Positions 15,770-24,081 of a DNA stretch of 64,000 bases are shown here, piece after piece. This DNA comes from Pseudonocardia kunmingensis (GTDB lineage: Bacteria; Actinomycetota; Actinomycetes; Mycobacteriales; Pseudonocardiaceae). Position numbers and translations under genes: made by a program. Each line of letters opens with the position of its first letter. Positions within the stretch are counted from its first letter, which is position 1. The DNA is taken from positions 868,001 to 932,000 of the forward strand of contig NZ_VFPA01000003.1 in assembly GCF_006716445.1 (NCBI RefSeq), read 5' to 3'. The notes beneath the pieces are model-generated. The model had not been told where the DNA came from, did not search any database, and saw only the letters and a program-made list of their open reading frames with translations.

Positions 15770-17745
15770 CCACCACCGTCCCCGCCCTCGACCCGGCCCC
15801 GCCCGCGCCGCCGGCACGGCCCCGGCGCGGCGAACACCTCGCACTGGCGGGGCTGCTGCTCGCCACGGCCGTCCTGTACCTGTGGAACCTCGGTTCGGCG
15901 GGCTGGGCCAACACCTACTACGCCGGCGCGGTCCAGGCGATGACGCAGAACTGGACGGCGTTCTTCTTCGGCTCGGTGGACGCCGGCAACATCGTGACGG
16001 TCGACAAGCCGCCCGCGTCGCTGTGGGTCATGGCGCTGTCGGCGCGGCTGTTCGGGCTGTCCTCCTGGAGCATGCTCGTGCCGCAGGCCCTGATCGGCGT
16101 GGGCACGGTCGCGCTCCTGTTCGCGGCGGTGCGCCGGGTCGCCGGGCCGGGCGCCGGGCTGCTCGCCGGGGCGGCGCTCGCGCTCACCCCGGTGGCCGTC
16201 GAGATGTTCCGGTACAACAACCCGGACGCGCTGCTGGTGCTGCTGCTGGTCGGGGCCGCGTACGCCACGGTGCGCGCCACCGGGACCGGCTCGACCCGGT
16301 GGCTGCTGCTCGCGGGCGCGCTGGTCGGGTTCGCGTTCCTGACGAAGATGGCCCAGGCGTTCGTGCCGCTGCCGGCGCTCGCGCTCGCCTACCTCGTGGC
16401 CGCGCCGACCGGGATCAGGCGGCGGGTGCGGCAGCTGCTCGCCGCGGGTGCCGCGATCGTCGTGGCCGGCGGCTGGTGGTACGCGGTCGTCGAGCTGTGG
16501 CCGCCCGCGAGCCGCCCGTACATCGGCGGTTCCGAGACCGACAGCGCGGTGGAGCTGGCGCTGGGCTACAACGGCCTCGGGCGGATCTTCGAGCGCGAGA
16601 GCGGTGCCGCAGGCGGCGCGTTCCTGATGGGCCCGAACGGCCAGGTCCAGGAGCTGGGCGCCGGCTTCGGCAGCGAGCCGGGGATCCTGCGGATGTTCGA
16701 CTCGCAGATCGGTGCGATGGCCGGGTGGCTGCTGCCGGCCGCGCTGGCGCTGCTCCTGGCAGGTCTCTGGCTGACCCGCCGGGCCCCGCGCACCGACGCC
16801 GCCCGGGCCTCCCTGCTGCTGTGGGGCGGCTGGACGGTGGTCACGGCGCTCGTGTTCAGCCTCGCCCAGGGGATCTTCCACTCCTACTACACGGTGGCGC
16901 TCGCACCCGGCGTCGCGGCGCTCGTCGGGATCGGCGGTGCGCTGCTGTGGCGGCAGCGGCGGACGCGGGCCGGGCGCACCGTGCTCGCCGCGATCCTCGC
17001 CGGCACCGCGGCCTGGGCGTGGGTCGTGCTCGGCCGGACGCCGGAGTTCCTCCCGTGGCTGCGCTGGATGGTCGTCGCGGTGGCAGCCGTCGTGGTCCTC
17101 GCGCTGCTGCTCGGGGTGGGCGCCCGACGGCGCGCGGCCGCCGTCCTGGCACTCGCGCTGGTGCTGACGACGCTGGCCGGGCCCGCCGCCCACGCCGTGC
17201 AGACCGCGGCCGGTGGCGGCAAGGGCGGTGCGCTGCCGGGCGCCGGCCCCGCGCTGGTGGGCGGCGCACCGGGCGGGCCCGGAGGATCGGGGGCGTCGGC
17301 ACCGCCGGACGTGGCCCGCGTCGGCGGGCCCGCGGGCCAGGACGACGTCGACGCCGAGCTGGTGGACCTGCTCCGCTCCGCCGGGACGACGTGGTCGGCC
17401 GCCACGACGGGCGCGCAGAGCAGCGCAGCGCTGGCGCTGGCCAGCGACACCACGGTGATGGGCATCGGCGGCTTCTCCGGCGGCGACCCGGCCCCCACCC
17501 TCGAGGAGTTCCAGGCGCTCGTCGCCGCGGGTGAGGTGCACTGGTTCGTCGGGGGCGGGATGGGTCCGGGCGGCGGGCCGGACGGGCCGCCACCGCAGGC
17601 GCAGCCACAGGGCCAGCCACAGGGCGGCGGGCAGCACCGCGGGCCGCGGCACAACGCGGAGATCACGACCTGGGTGCAGGAGAACTTCACCCCCGCCACC
17701 GTCGGCGGCCGCACCGTGTACGACCTCACGCAGCCGCTTCCCTGA
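15766..17745 (+). CDS. GT39 family membrane glycosyltransferase (ArnT/YkcB-like), copy 2
   Basis: A 659-residue paralogue of the enzyme two genes upstream, with the same order of elements: helix LALAGLLLATAVLYLWNL, ANTYYAGAVQAM, GNIVTVDKPPASLWVMAL, FRYNNPDALLVLLLVG, RPYIGGSETDSAVELALGYNGLGRI, then about ten helices, a Gly-rich linker (about 500-550) and the soluble tail NSxxAL-type segment SSAALALASDTTVMGIGGF. Differs in carrying a longer periplasmic loop with GAAGGAFLMGPNG and a Gln/Pro-rich tail insertion. GTG start coupled to the GT2-GtrA stop. Acceptor (teichoic-like polymer, lipoglycan or protein) cannot be read from sequence. Confidence 0.88.
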   Translation: MTTTVPALDPAPPAPPARPRRGEHLALAGLLLATAVLYLWNLGSAGWANTYYAGAVQAMTQNWTAFFFGSVDAGNIVTVDKPPASLWVMALSARLFGLSSWSMLVPQALIGVGTVALLFAAVRRVAGPGAGLLAGAALALTPVAVEMFRYNNPDALLVLLLVGAAYATVRATGTGSTRWLLLAGALVGFAFLTKMAQAFVPLPALALAYLVAAPTGIRRRVRQLLAAGAAIVVAGGWWYAVVELWPPASRPYIGGSETDSAVELALGYNGLGRIFERESGAAGGAFLMGPNGQVQELGAGFGSEPGILRMFDSQIGAMAGWLLPAALALLLAGLWLTRRAPRTDAARASLLLWGGWTVVTALVFSLAQGIFHSYYTVALAPGVAALVGIGGALLWRQRRTRAGRTVLAAILAGTAAWAWVVLGRTPEFLPWLRWMVVAVAAVVVLALLLGVGARRRAAAVLALALVLTTLAGPAAHAVQTAAGGGKGGALPGAGPALVGGAPGGPGGSGASAPPDVARVGGPAGQDDVDAELVDLLRSAGTTWSAATTGAQSSAALALASDTTVMGIGGFSGGDPAPTLEEFQALVAAGEVHWFVGGGMGPGGGPDGPPPQAQPQGQPQGGGQHRGPRHNAEITTWVQENFTPATVGGRTVYDLTQPLP

Positions 17746-17786
17746 CCGGGCTGCGAGCGCGGGACGGGCTTGCCAGACTGGGCGCC

Positions 17787-19454
17787 GTGATCGTGGGACG
17801 GATGGTCGAGGGTGCGCGCGCGGGAGCCGAGCAGGTTCTCGGCTCCGCGCGGGCCGTGGTGGCGCTGACCCGCTCGGGGGTGGTGCGCCCGGTCCGCCCG
17901 GACCGCCTCCTGGGCATGCTGGCCGGCCTCGTCCGCTACGGCCTGACCATCACCGCGGGCTACGCCGCAGGCGCCGCGCGGCACCCGCACCGCACCGCGA
18001 TCGTCGACGACGACGGCGCCCTCACCTTCGCCACCCTGTCCACCTGGACCGACGCGGTCGCCCGCGGACTCGCCGACGGCGGGCTCGGGCCCCGAGCGCG
18101 GCTCGGCGTGCTGTGCCGCAACCACCGGGGCGCGATCGCGGCGCAGGTCGCCGCGGGCAAGATCGGCGCCGACGCCGTGCTCCTCAACACCGGGCTCTCG
18201 GCGGGCCAGCTCCGCGAGGTGGCCGGGGAGCTCGATCTGCACACGGTGATCGCCGACGAGGAGTTCCGGCCCGCGCTCGAGGGGCTGCCCGCGCACTGCC
18301 GCGTCGTCACCGACGCCGAGCTCGCCGACCTCGACGGCCCCGGTCCCCTGCCGCGCCGCCCGACGGCGGGCCACACGATCGTGCTCACCTCCGGCACGAC
18401 GGGCACGCCGAAGGGCGCGCGCCGCCCGCCGCTGCACAGCATCTCGCCCGCCGCCGCGATCCTGTCGACCATCCCGCTGCGGGCGGGCGAGCCGGTGCTG
18501 ATCGCGGCGCCGTTGCTGCACACCTGGGGGCTCGCGGCGCTGCAGCTCGCCGTGCTGCACGGCGCGCCGATCGTGCTCGCCCGCAAGTTCACGCCCGCCG
18601 AGTTCCTGCGCACCGCCCAGGACCACCGCGTCGACGCCGTGTTCGCGGTGCCGGTGATGCTGCAACGGGTGCTGGAGCTGCCCGGCGACGAGCTGGCCCC
18701 GGCCTGGTCGCGGCACCGGCCGCGGATCGTCGCCGTCAGCGGGTCGGCACTGCCCGCCGCGCTGGCCACGACGTTCATGGACCGCTTCGGCGACGTCCTC
18801 TACAACCTCTACGGCTCCACCGAGGTGTCCTGGGTGAGCATCGCGGGCCCGGCCGACCTGCGCGCCGCGCCCGGCACCGCGGGCCGCGCCCCGGTCGGCA
18901 CCCGGCTGGTGATCCTCGGCGACGACGACCGGCCCGTTCCCCGCGGCCAGGAGGGGCGCGTCTTCGTCCGCAACGACATGCCGTTCGAGGGCTACACGCG
19001 CGAGGGCGTGGACCCAGTGCCTGTCTGGCACGACAACGCCGCCAGGCGGAGTCGCGCCAGTAGTGGCGCAGGGCGGTCCGGCGGGATGCTCGGCACCGGC
19101 GACATCGGCCGCCTCGACGAGCACGGGCTCCTGCACCTCACCGGCCGCGCCGACGACATGATCGTCTCGGGCGGGGAGAACGTGCACCCCGGACCGGTGG
19201 AGGACCTGATCGCGGCCCGGCCCGAGGTGCGCGAGGCCGCGGTCACCGGCGTCGACGACGAGCAGTACGGGCAGCGGCTCGCCGCCTACGTGGTACTGGA
19301 GCCGGGCGCCCGGGTCGACGCCGACGACGTGCGGGGCTGGGTGCGCGCGGAGCTGAGCCGCTTCGCGGTGCCGCGCGACGTCGAGTTCCTCGACGCGCTG
19401 CCGCGCAACGCCACCGGCAAGATCGTGCACCGGGAGCTGCCCCGCACCGGGTGA
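17787..19454 (+). CDS. AMP-binding acyl-CoA synthetase with an in-frame palindromic insertion
   Basis: A 555-residue adenylate-forming enzyme, probably activating a fatty acid. Motifs: P-loop LTSGTTGTPKGARRP, PLLHTWGLAALQL, NLYGSTEVSW, GTGDIGRLDEHG, GRADDMIVSGGENVHP and PRNATGKIVHRELP with the catalytic lysine. Between GYTREGV and GGMLGTGDIG, where relatives have only a few residues, about 23 extra residues are present (DPVPVWHDNAARRSRAS and following), encoded by DNA packed with palindromes (see 19011-19083). The reading frame is preserved, so the enzyme may still fold, with a surface loop near the C-domain hinge. GTG start with CAGACT 7 nt upstream fits a leaderless message. Confidence 0.85.
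   Translation: MIVGRMVEGARAGAEQVLGSARAVVALTRSGVVRPVRPDRLLGMLAGLVRYGLTITAGYAAGAARHPHRTAIVDDDGALTFATLSTWTDAVARGLADGGLGPRARLGVLCRNHRGAIAAQVAAGKIGADAVLLNTGLSAGQLREVAGELDLHTVIADEEFRPALEGLPAHCRVVTDAELADLDGPGPLPRRPTAGHTIVLTSGTTGTPKGARRPPLHSISPAAAILSTIPLRAGEPVLIAAPLLHTWGLAALQLAVLHGAPIVLARKFTPAEFLRTAQDHRVDAVFAVPVMLQRVLELPGDELAPAWSRHRPRIVAVSGSALPAALATTFMDRFGDVLYNLYGSTEVSWVSIAGPADLRAAPGTAGRAPVGTRLVILGDDDRPVPRGQEGRVFVRNDMPFEGYTREGVDPVPVWHDNAARRSRASSGAGRSGGMLGTGDIGRLDEHGLLHLTGRADDMIVSGGENVHPGPVEDLIAARPEVREAAVTGVDDEQYGQRLAAYVVLEPGARVDADDVRGWVRAELSRFAVPRDVEFLDALPRNATGKIVHRELPRTG
19011..19083. repeat. Triple-palindrome insertion inside an acyl-CoA synthetase gene
   Basis: Three short hairpins lie in a row: GTGCC-TGTCT-GGCAC (19017-19031), CCGCC-A-GGCGG (19039-19049) and GCGCCA-GTAG-TGGCGC (19054-19069). 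The stretch encodes extra residues absent from the usual spacing between the flanking family motifs. Boundaries are approximate. It looks like a small palindromic element that inserted without breaking the frame. Confidence 0.6.
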
Positions 19455-19473
19455 GGGGAGTCACCCCGTCGAG

Positions 19474-19495
19474 TTAGGTAAGGCTTAGGTATTGT
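19474..19495 (+). promoter_or_regulatory. Iron-box-like (DtxR/IdeR) site overlapping a leaderless promoter
   Basis: TTAGGTAAGGCTTAGGTAT at 19474-19492 matches 14 of 19 positions of the classical DtxR/IdeR consensus (strong left half, weak right half). A -10 hexamer TATTGT at 19490-19495 sits 6 nt before the ATG at 19502, so transcription probably starts at or next to the start codon. Binding of an iron repressor here would cover the -10 region. Inferred from sequence only. Confidence 0.6.
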
Positions 19496-19501
19496 GCCGG
19501 G

Positions 19502-20371
19502 ATGGGCACGGAACCGGGATGGCAGCGCTGCAGCCTCCTCGCCCTCGCGCGCGACGAGCCGCTGGCCGGCTCCGCGCCCGTCGCCCGGCGCTGGGTGTGC
19601 GTGGAGCAGCGCGGTTCGTGGCCCAGCGACCTGACCGCCCACCCCGAGCCCGCCCTCGCCGCCCTCGCCGCCACGCCCGGTTGGCGGCTGCTGCTGATCC
19701 GCAGGCCCGGACGCCGAGGGGAGCGCGGGGCGCCGTTGCGCGTGTTCCTCGCCGACACCGCCCCCGGGGCCACCCGCGTCACGACCTTCACCGTCGACGG
19801 GCCCGAGCAGCTCGCCGAGCTCGACCTGCCCGCCGAGGACGAGCCGCTGCCCGGCACACCGGTGGGTGACCCCCTGCTGCTGGTGTGCACGCACGGCCGG
19901 CGCGACCGCTGCTGCGCCGTGGACGGGCGCGCGCTCGCGCTGGCCGTCGTCGACGCCGGCGAGCAGCACGTCTGGGAGTGCAGCCACCTCGGCGGCCACC
20001 GGTTCGCGCCCACGGCGCTCGTGCTGCCCACCGGCTACGCCTACGGCCGGCTCGACCCCGCCACCGCGATCGCGGCGCGCAAGGCGGCGTTCCCCGGCGA
20101 GGTCGACACGGCGCAGTGCCGCGGGCGCACGACCTGGTCACCCGCCGGGCAGGTCGCCGAGCTCGCCGTGCGCGCCGCCACGGGCCTGCGCGACGCCGAC
20201 ACCCTGCAGGTCAGCGACGCGCCCGGAGGCGCCGTCGTCACCGCGCGCGACGGGCGGCGCTGGGAGGTGGACGTGGCAGCCCTGGACGGCGCGCCCCGCC
20301 CACTCTCCTGCGGGACCGACCCGGCCCCGATGACGGCGCTACACGCGAAGAACGTCCGCGCACTCCCGTGA
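19502..20371 (+). CDS. Sucrase/ferredoxin-like family protein (thioredoxin-fold ferredoxin)
   Basis: A 289-residue protein of the sucraseferredoxin-like family. The C-terminal half has a thioredoxin-like ferredoxin fold with cluster-ligand candidates C129 and C137/C138 (CTHGRRDRCCAVDG), C160, H162 and H166 (WECSHLGGHRFAP), followed by PTGYAYGRLDP. This Cys/His set is typical of the family and suggests a [2Fe-2S] cluster. Such proteins often lie under iron control in actinobacteria, in keeping with the iron-box-like sequence directly upstream. Physiological role (electron transfer, perhaps siderophore iron release) is not established. Confidence 0.82.
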   Translation: MGTEPGWQRCSLLALARDEPLAGSAPVARRWVCVEQRGSWPSDLTAHPEPALAALAATPGWRLLLIRRPGRRGERGAPLRVFLADTAPGATRVTTFTVDGPEQLAELDLPAEDEPLPGTPVGDPLLLVCTHGRRDRCCAVDGRALALAVVDAGEQHVWECSHLGGHRFAPTALVLPTGYAYGRLDPATAIAARKAAFPGEVDTAQCRGRTTWSPAGQVAELAVRAATGLRDADTLQVSDAPGGAVVTARDGRRWEVDVAALDGAPRPLSCGTDPAPMTALHAKNVRALP

Positions 20372-20381
20372 CATCAACGCA

Positions 20382-20428
20382 ACGAGCGGCACTCTCGTCG
20401 GCTAGGTAGCGACGAAAGTGCCGTTCGT
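20382..20428. repeat. Dispersed palindromic element, copy 1
   Basis: Arms 20382-20400 (ACGAGCGGCACTCTCGTCG) and 20410-20428 (CGACGAAAGTGCCGTTCGT) form a 19-bp stem with two mismatches; the loop contains CTAGGTAG. It starts 11 bp after the preceding stop codon. Clearly the same element as those at 28224 and 42097, slightly decayed. Terminator-like in shape but without a T-tract. Confidence 0.85.
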
Positions 20429-20487
20429 CGGGAGGAAGACCGCGTCGCGACCGGGGGCTCAGGGGCTCGGCGGGCAGACTCGGGGCC

Positions 20488-20997
20488 ATGTCCGCCGCCG
20501 CGCCGCTCGCACTGCCGCTGCGCCCGCCCGCCCACCAGGTCAGCCCGCGCGCCGTCCGGTGGTGGCAGCTGCGCGCCCTGCTCACGCTGGTGGCGCTCGC
20601 GGGGCCGCAGCTGGTGGTGCTGATCCTCCTCTCGGGCGACGCCCCGGGCTGGCTCGTCGCCACCACCATCGCCACGGCGGTGCTCGTGCTCGCGTACGGC
20701 GTCGTCGTGCCGCCGCTGCTCTACCGCATCCACCGGTGGGAGGTCACCCCGGAGGCGGTGTACACGCTGTCGGGCTGGCTGGTGCGCGAGTGGCGGATCG
20801 CCCCGATCTCGCGCGTGCAGACCGTGGACACCGAGCACGGCCCGCTGCAGCAGCTGCTCAAGCTCGCCAGCGTCACGGTGACGACGGCCTCGGCGCGGGG
20901 GCCGGTCAAGATCCGCGGCCTCGACGAGCGCGGCGCCGCCGAGCTGGCCCGCGTGCTCACCGAGACCACTCAGGCCACGCCCGGGGACGCCACGTGA
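20488..20997 (+). CDS. Bacterial PH-domain membrane protein (YdbS-like)
   Basis: A 169-residue membrane protein. Two hydrophobic helices at about 30-75 (LLTLVALAGPQLVVLILL, VATTIATAVLVLAYGVVV) precede a bPH2 domain: YRIHRWEVTPEAVYTLSGWLVREWRIAPISRVQTVDTEHGPLQQL, with the family's RIxxVQTVD-type strand. YdbS-like proteins occur paired with larger YdbT-like proteins; in Bacillus the pair confers resistance to certain membrane-active compounds. The stop overlaps the next gene's GTG by 4 bp, so they are a coupled pair. Confidence 0.82.
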   Translation: MSAAAPLALPLRPPAHQVSPRAVRWWQLRALLTLVALAGPQLVVLILLSGDAPGWLVATTIATAVLVLAYGVVVPPLLYRIHRWEVTPEAVYTLSGWLVREWRIAPISRVQTVDTEHGPLQQLLKLASVTVTTASARGPVKIRGLDERGAAELARVLTETTQATPGDAT

Positions 20998-22553
20998 CGC
21001 CCGACGTCGCCGGGGCGGCGCCGTGGCGGCGGCTGAACCCGCGGATGCTCGCGGTGACGCCGCTCTCCGGCGTGATCCGGCTCCTGCCCGTGGCGGTGGT
21101 CCTGCTGCTGACGGGTCAGGGCGACGTGGTCGGGCGGCTGTGGGTCCCGCTCGGCATCGCCGTGCTGCTCGTGGCCGGCGGCGTGGTGCGGTGGCGCACC
21201 ACGCGGTACCGCATCACCGACGAGCGCGTGGAGCTGCACACCGGCTGGCTGCGCCGGCAACGCCGTTCGGTGCCGCGCGACCGGATCCGCACCGTGGACC
21301 TCACCGCGAAGCTGCTGCACCGCGTCTTCGGGCTCAGCGTGGTGCAGGTCGGCGCGGCGTCCGGGTCGGCGTCGGAGAGCTCGGGACTGAGCCTGGACGC
21401 GGTCAGCAAGGCCGAGGCCGACCGGCTGCGCCGCGAGCTGCTCGACCGGCCCCGTGCGGACCTGCCGGCCGCGCCCGCGCCGGCGCCGGGCGAGGAGCTG
21501 GCGCGGCTGCGCTGGTCGTGGCTGCGGTTCGCACCGCTGACGTTCTCCTCGATCGCGGGGATCGGCGCGGTCGGCGCCGCCGGCTTCAACCTGTTCGACG
21601 ACCTCGGCCTCGACCCGCGCGAGCTCCCCCCGGTGGACGACGCCGCCCAGCGGCTCACCACCGCCCCGCTCTGGCTCGGCATCGCGGTACTGGCGCTCGC
21701 GCTGCTCGTGGTCGCCGTCGTCGGCGCGGTGCTGCTGTTCGCCGAGCGCTGGTACGACTACCGGCTCACGCGCGAGGCCGCCGCCGATCCGGACGCCGCA
21801 CCGGGAGGCACGCTGCGCGTCAAGCGCGGGCTGCTGACGCGCCGGTCGCTGTCGGTGTCGGAGCGGCGGCTGCGCGGGGCGGAGGTCGTGGAGCCGCTGC
21901 TGCTGCGGGCCGGACGCGGCGCGCAGTGCCACGCGCTGTCGACCGGGCTCTCCCGCGACGCCCAGGGCGGCGCGCTGCAGCCGCCCGTCCCGCGCGCCGA
22001 GGCGCACCGGGTGGCGGCGCTGGCCCTGCGGGAGCATCCCGAAGAGGTCACCCTCGCGCCGCTGCGCCGCCACCCCCGCGCGGCGCTGCAGCGGCGGCTG
22101 ACCCGGGCCGTGGGACCGGCGGCGGCGGTCGTGGTGCTCGCGTTCGCGGCCGGCTGGGCGGTGCCGCTGCCCTGGCTCGGACCGGCGAGCCTCGCCCTGC
22201 TCCCGGTGGCCGCCCTGCTCGCCCTCGACCGCTTCCGCGCACTCGGCCACGAGCTCACCGCCCGCCACCTCGTCGCACGGCAGGGCAGCGTCCAGCGCCG
22301 GACGGTCGCGCTGCAACGGGCCGGGGTGATCGGCTGGACGTTCCGGCAGAGCGTCTTCCAGCGCCGCGCCGGGCTCGTCGAGGTGGAGGCCGTGACCGCG
22401 GCAGGCGCAGGCGGCTACACGGTGCTGGACGTGTCCGCACCCGACGGGGTGGCGCTGGCCGACGCCGCCGTGCCGCGGCTGCTCACGCCGTTCCTCGTGC
22501 CGCCGGGCGACGTCAGCGACGGCGGCGGCGGGTGCCGAACAGGCCGCGGGTGA
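20994..22553 (+). CDS. Bacterial PH-domain membrane protein (YdbT-like)
   Basis: A 519-residue partner of the preceding protein with repeated bPH2 units each preceded by two membrane helices: about 25-150 (RYRITDERVELHTGWLRRQRR, VPRDRIRTVDLTAKLLHRVFGL), about 170-330 (LLFAERWYDYRLTREA, LLTRRSLSVSERRLRGAEV) and about 360-500 (GHELTARHLVARQG, VALQRAGVIGWTFRQSVFQRRAGL). Such triplication is typical of YdbT. The GTG start gives the 4-bp overlap with the YdbS-like gene. Its 3' end overlaps the convergent ATPase gene by 41 bp, an unusually deep tail-to-tail overlap. Confidence 0.82.
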   Translation: MTPDVAGAAPWRRLNPRMLAVTPLSGVIRLLPVAVVLLLTGQGDVVGRLWVPLGIAVLLVAGGVVRWRTTRYRITDERVELHTGWLRRQRRSVPRDRIRTVDLTAKLLHRVFGLSVVQVGAASGSASESSGLSLDAVSKAEADRLRRELLDRPRADLPAAPAPAPGEELARLRWSWLRFAPLTFSSIAGIGAVGAAGFNLFDDLGLDPRELPPVDDAAQRLTTAPLWLGIAVLALALLVVAVVGAVLLFAERWYDYRLTREAAADPDAAPGGTLRVKRGLLTRRSLSVSERRLRGAEVVEPLLLRAGRGAQCHALSTGLSRDAQGGALQPPVPRAEAHRVAALALREHPEEVTLAPLRRHPRAALQRRLTRAVGPAAAVVVLAFAAGWAVPLPWLGPASLALLPVAALLALDRFRALGHELTARHLVARQGSVQRRTVALQRAGVIGWTFRQSVFQRRAGLVEVEAVTAAGAGGYTVLDVSAPDGVALADAAVPRLLTPFLVPPGDVSDGGGGCRTGRG

Positions 22554-24054
22554 TCTCCCGCCCCAGAGCGCTGGCCGCCGAGCGCAGGAAGGAGCGGACG
22601 ACGGGCGACTCGAACGCCTTCTCCACGAACCCGGCCTCGGCCCGCTCGGGCGCGGGCGGCGGCGCGGCGTCGGCCGGGGCCGGAGCCGGGGCCGGGGCGG
22701 GCGCTTCGGCGATCCGCGCCGTGAGCTTCTCGTAGGCCGACTCCCGGTCCACGGTCTCGCCGTACTTGCCGTGCAACGGGGACTGCCGTGCCGCCGCCGT
22801 GACCGCCTCCGGACCGATCGCCGCCATCAGCGAGCGCGGTGCCCGCATCCGCGTCCAGGCGACCGGCGTGGGGGCACCCCGCTCGGACAGCACCGTGACG
22901 ATCGCCTCGCCGGTGCCGAGCGAGGTCAGCGCCTCCTCCATGTCGTAGTGCGCGGTGGTGGGGTAGGTCTTCACCGTCTTGGCCAGCGCCGCCTGGTCCT
23001 CGGGCGTGAACGCCCGCAACGCGTGCTGGATCCGCGCACCCAGCTGGGAGAGCACGGCGTTCGGCACGTCGGTGGGCAGCTGGGTGCAGAAGAACACGCC
23101 GACGCCCTTGGAGCGGATCAGCTTCACGGTCTGCTCGATGCGCTCCAGGAACGCCTTCGAGGCCTCGCTGAACAGCAGGTGCGCCTCGTCGAAGAAGAAC
23201 ACCAGCTTCGGCTTGTCGAGGTCACCCGCCTCGGGCAGCTCCTCGAACAGCTCGGCGAGCAGCCACATCAGGAACGTCGAGAACAACCGCGGGTTGGCCT
23301 GCTGGTCGGCCAGCTCGAGCAGGGTGACGACCCCCTTCCCGTCGACCTGACGCATCAGGTCGGCCGGGTCGAACTCCGGCTCGCCGAAGAAGTCGTCGCC
23401 GCCCTGCGCCTCCAGGTTGACCAGCGCCCGCAGGATGACGCCCGCGGTGGCCGGGGAGACGCCGCCGATGCCCTTGAGGTCGGCCTTGCCCTCGTCGGAG
23501 GTCAGGTGCTGGACGACGGCTCGCAGGTCCTTCGTGTCCAGCAGCGGCAGCCCGCGCTGGTCGGCCCAGTGGAAGATCAGGCCGAGCGTCGACTCCTGGG
23601 TGTCGTTGAGGTCGAGCACCTTGCTGAGCAGGATCGGCCCGAACTGCGTGAGCGTGGCCCGGATCGGCACCGCGGAGCTGCCACCGCCGAGCGAGAGGAA
23701 CTCCACCGGGTACGCCGTGGGCGCCCAGTCGTCGCCGGTGTCGCGCGCCCGCTCGTCGATCCGCGGGCCGGGCTCGCCCGGCCGCGCCAGCCCGGACAGG
23801 TCGCCCTTCACGTCGGCCAGCAGCACCGGCACCCCCGCGGCCGAGAGCTGCTCGGCGATCCCCTGCAGCGTCTTCGTCTTCCCGGTGCCGGTGGCGCCGG
23901 CGACGAGTCCGTGGCGGTTGAGCGTGGCCAGCGGGATGCGGACGCGGGCAGCGGGGTCGACGGTGCCGTCGACGAGGACGCTGCCCAGCTCGAGAGCGGC
24001 CCCCTCCGTGGCGTATCCGGCGGCGATCTCCTGGGCGGGAGCCTGGGTGTCCAC
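22513..24054 (-). CDS. HerA/DUF853 family ATPase
   Basis: A 513-residue P-loop ATPase of the HerA-FtsK superfamily, YjgR/DUF853 branch. Walker A is GATGTGKT at 53-60 after RHGLVAGATG; Walker B is KLVFFFDEAHLLF; the sensor segment GVGVFFCTQLPTDVPNAVLSQLGARIQHALRAFT and arginine-containing ALRAFTPEDQ follow. The C-terminus has an Ala/Pro linker (about 450-475) and a basic tail GLFGTRRRRR. Family members form ring ATPases thought to act on DNA or peptides; the cellular role of this branch is not settled. Monocistronic, convergent with the YdbT-like gene. Confidence 0.88.
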   Translation of the reverse strand: MDTQAPAQEIAAGYATEGAALELGSVLVDGTVDPAARVRIPLATLNRHGLVAGATGTGKTKTLQGIAEQLSAAGVPVLLADVKGDLSGLARPGEPGPRIDERARDTGDDWAPTAYPVEFLSLGGGSSAVPIRATLTQFGPILLSKVLDLNDTQESTLGLIFHWADQRGLPLLDTKDLRAVVQHLTSDEGKADLKGIGGVSPATAGVILRALVNLEAQGGDDFFGEPEFDPADLMRQVDGKGVVTLLELADQQANPRLFSTFLMWLLAELFEELPEAGDLDKPKLVFFFDEAHLLFSEASKAFLERIEQTVKLIRSKGVGVFFCTQLPTDVPNAVLSQLGARIQHALRAFTPEDQAALAKTVKTYPTTAHYDMEEALTSLGTGEAIVTVLSERGAPTPVAWTRMRAPRSLMAAIGPEAVTAAARQSPLHGKYGETVDRESAYEKLTARIAEAPAPAPAPAPADAAPPPAPERAEAGFVEKAFESPVVRSFLRSAASALGREITRGLFGTRRRRR

Positions 24055-24081
24055 GGGGCCGGAGCCTAGCGCTACTCCCGG

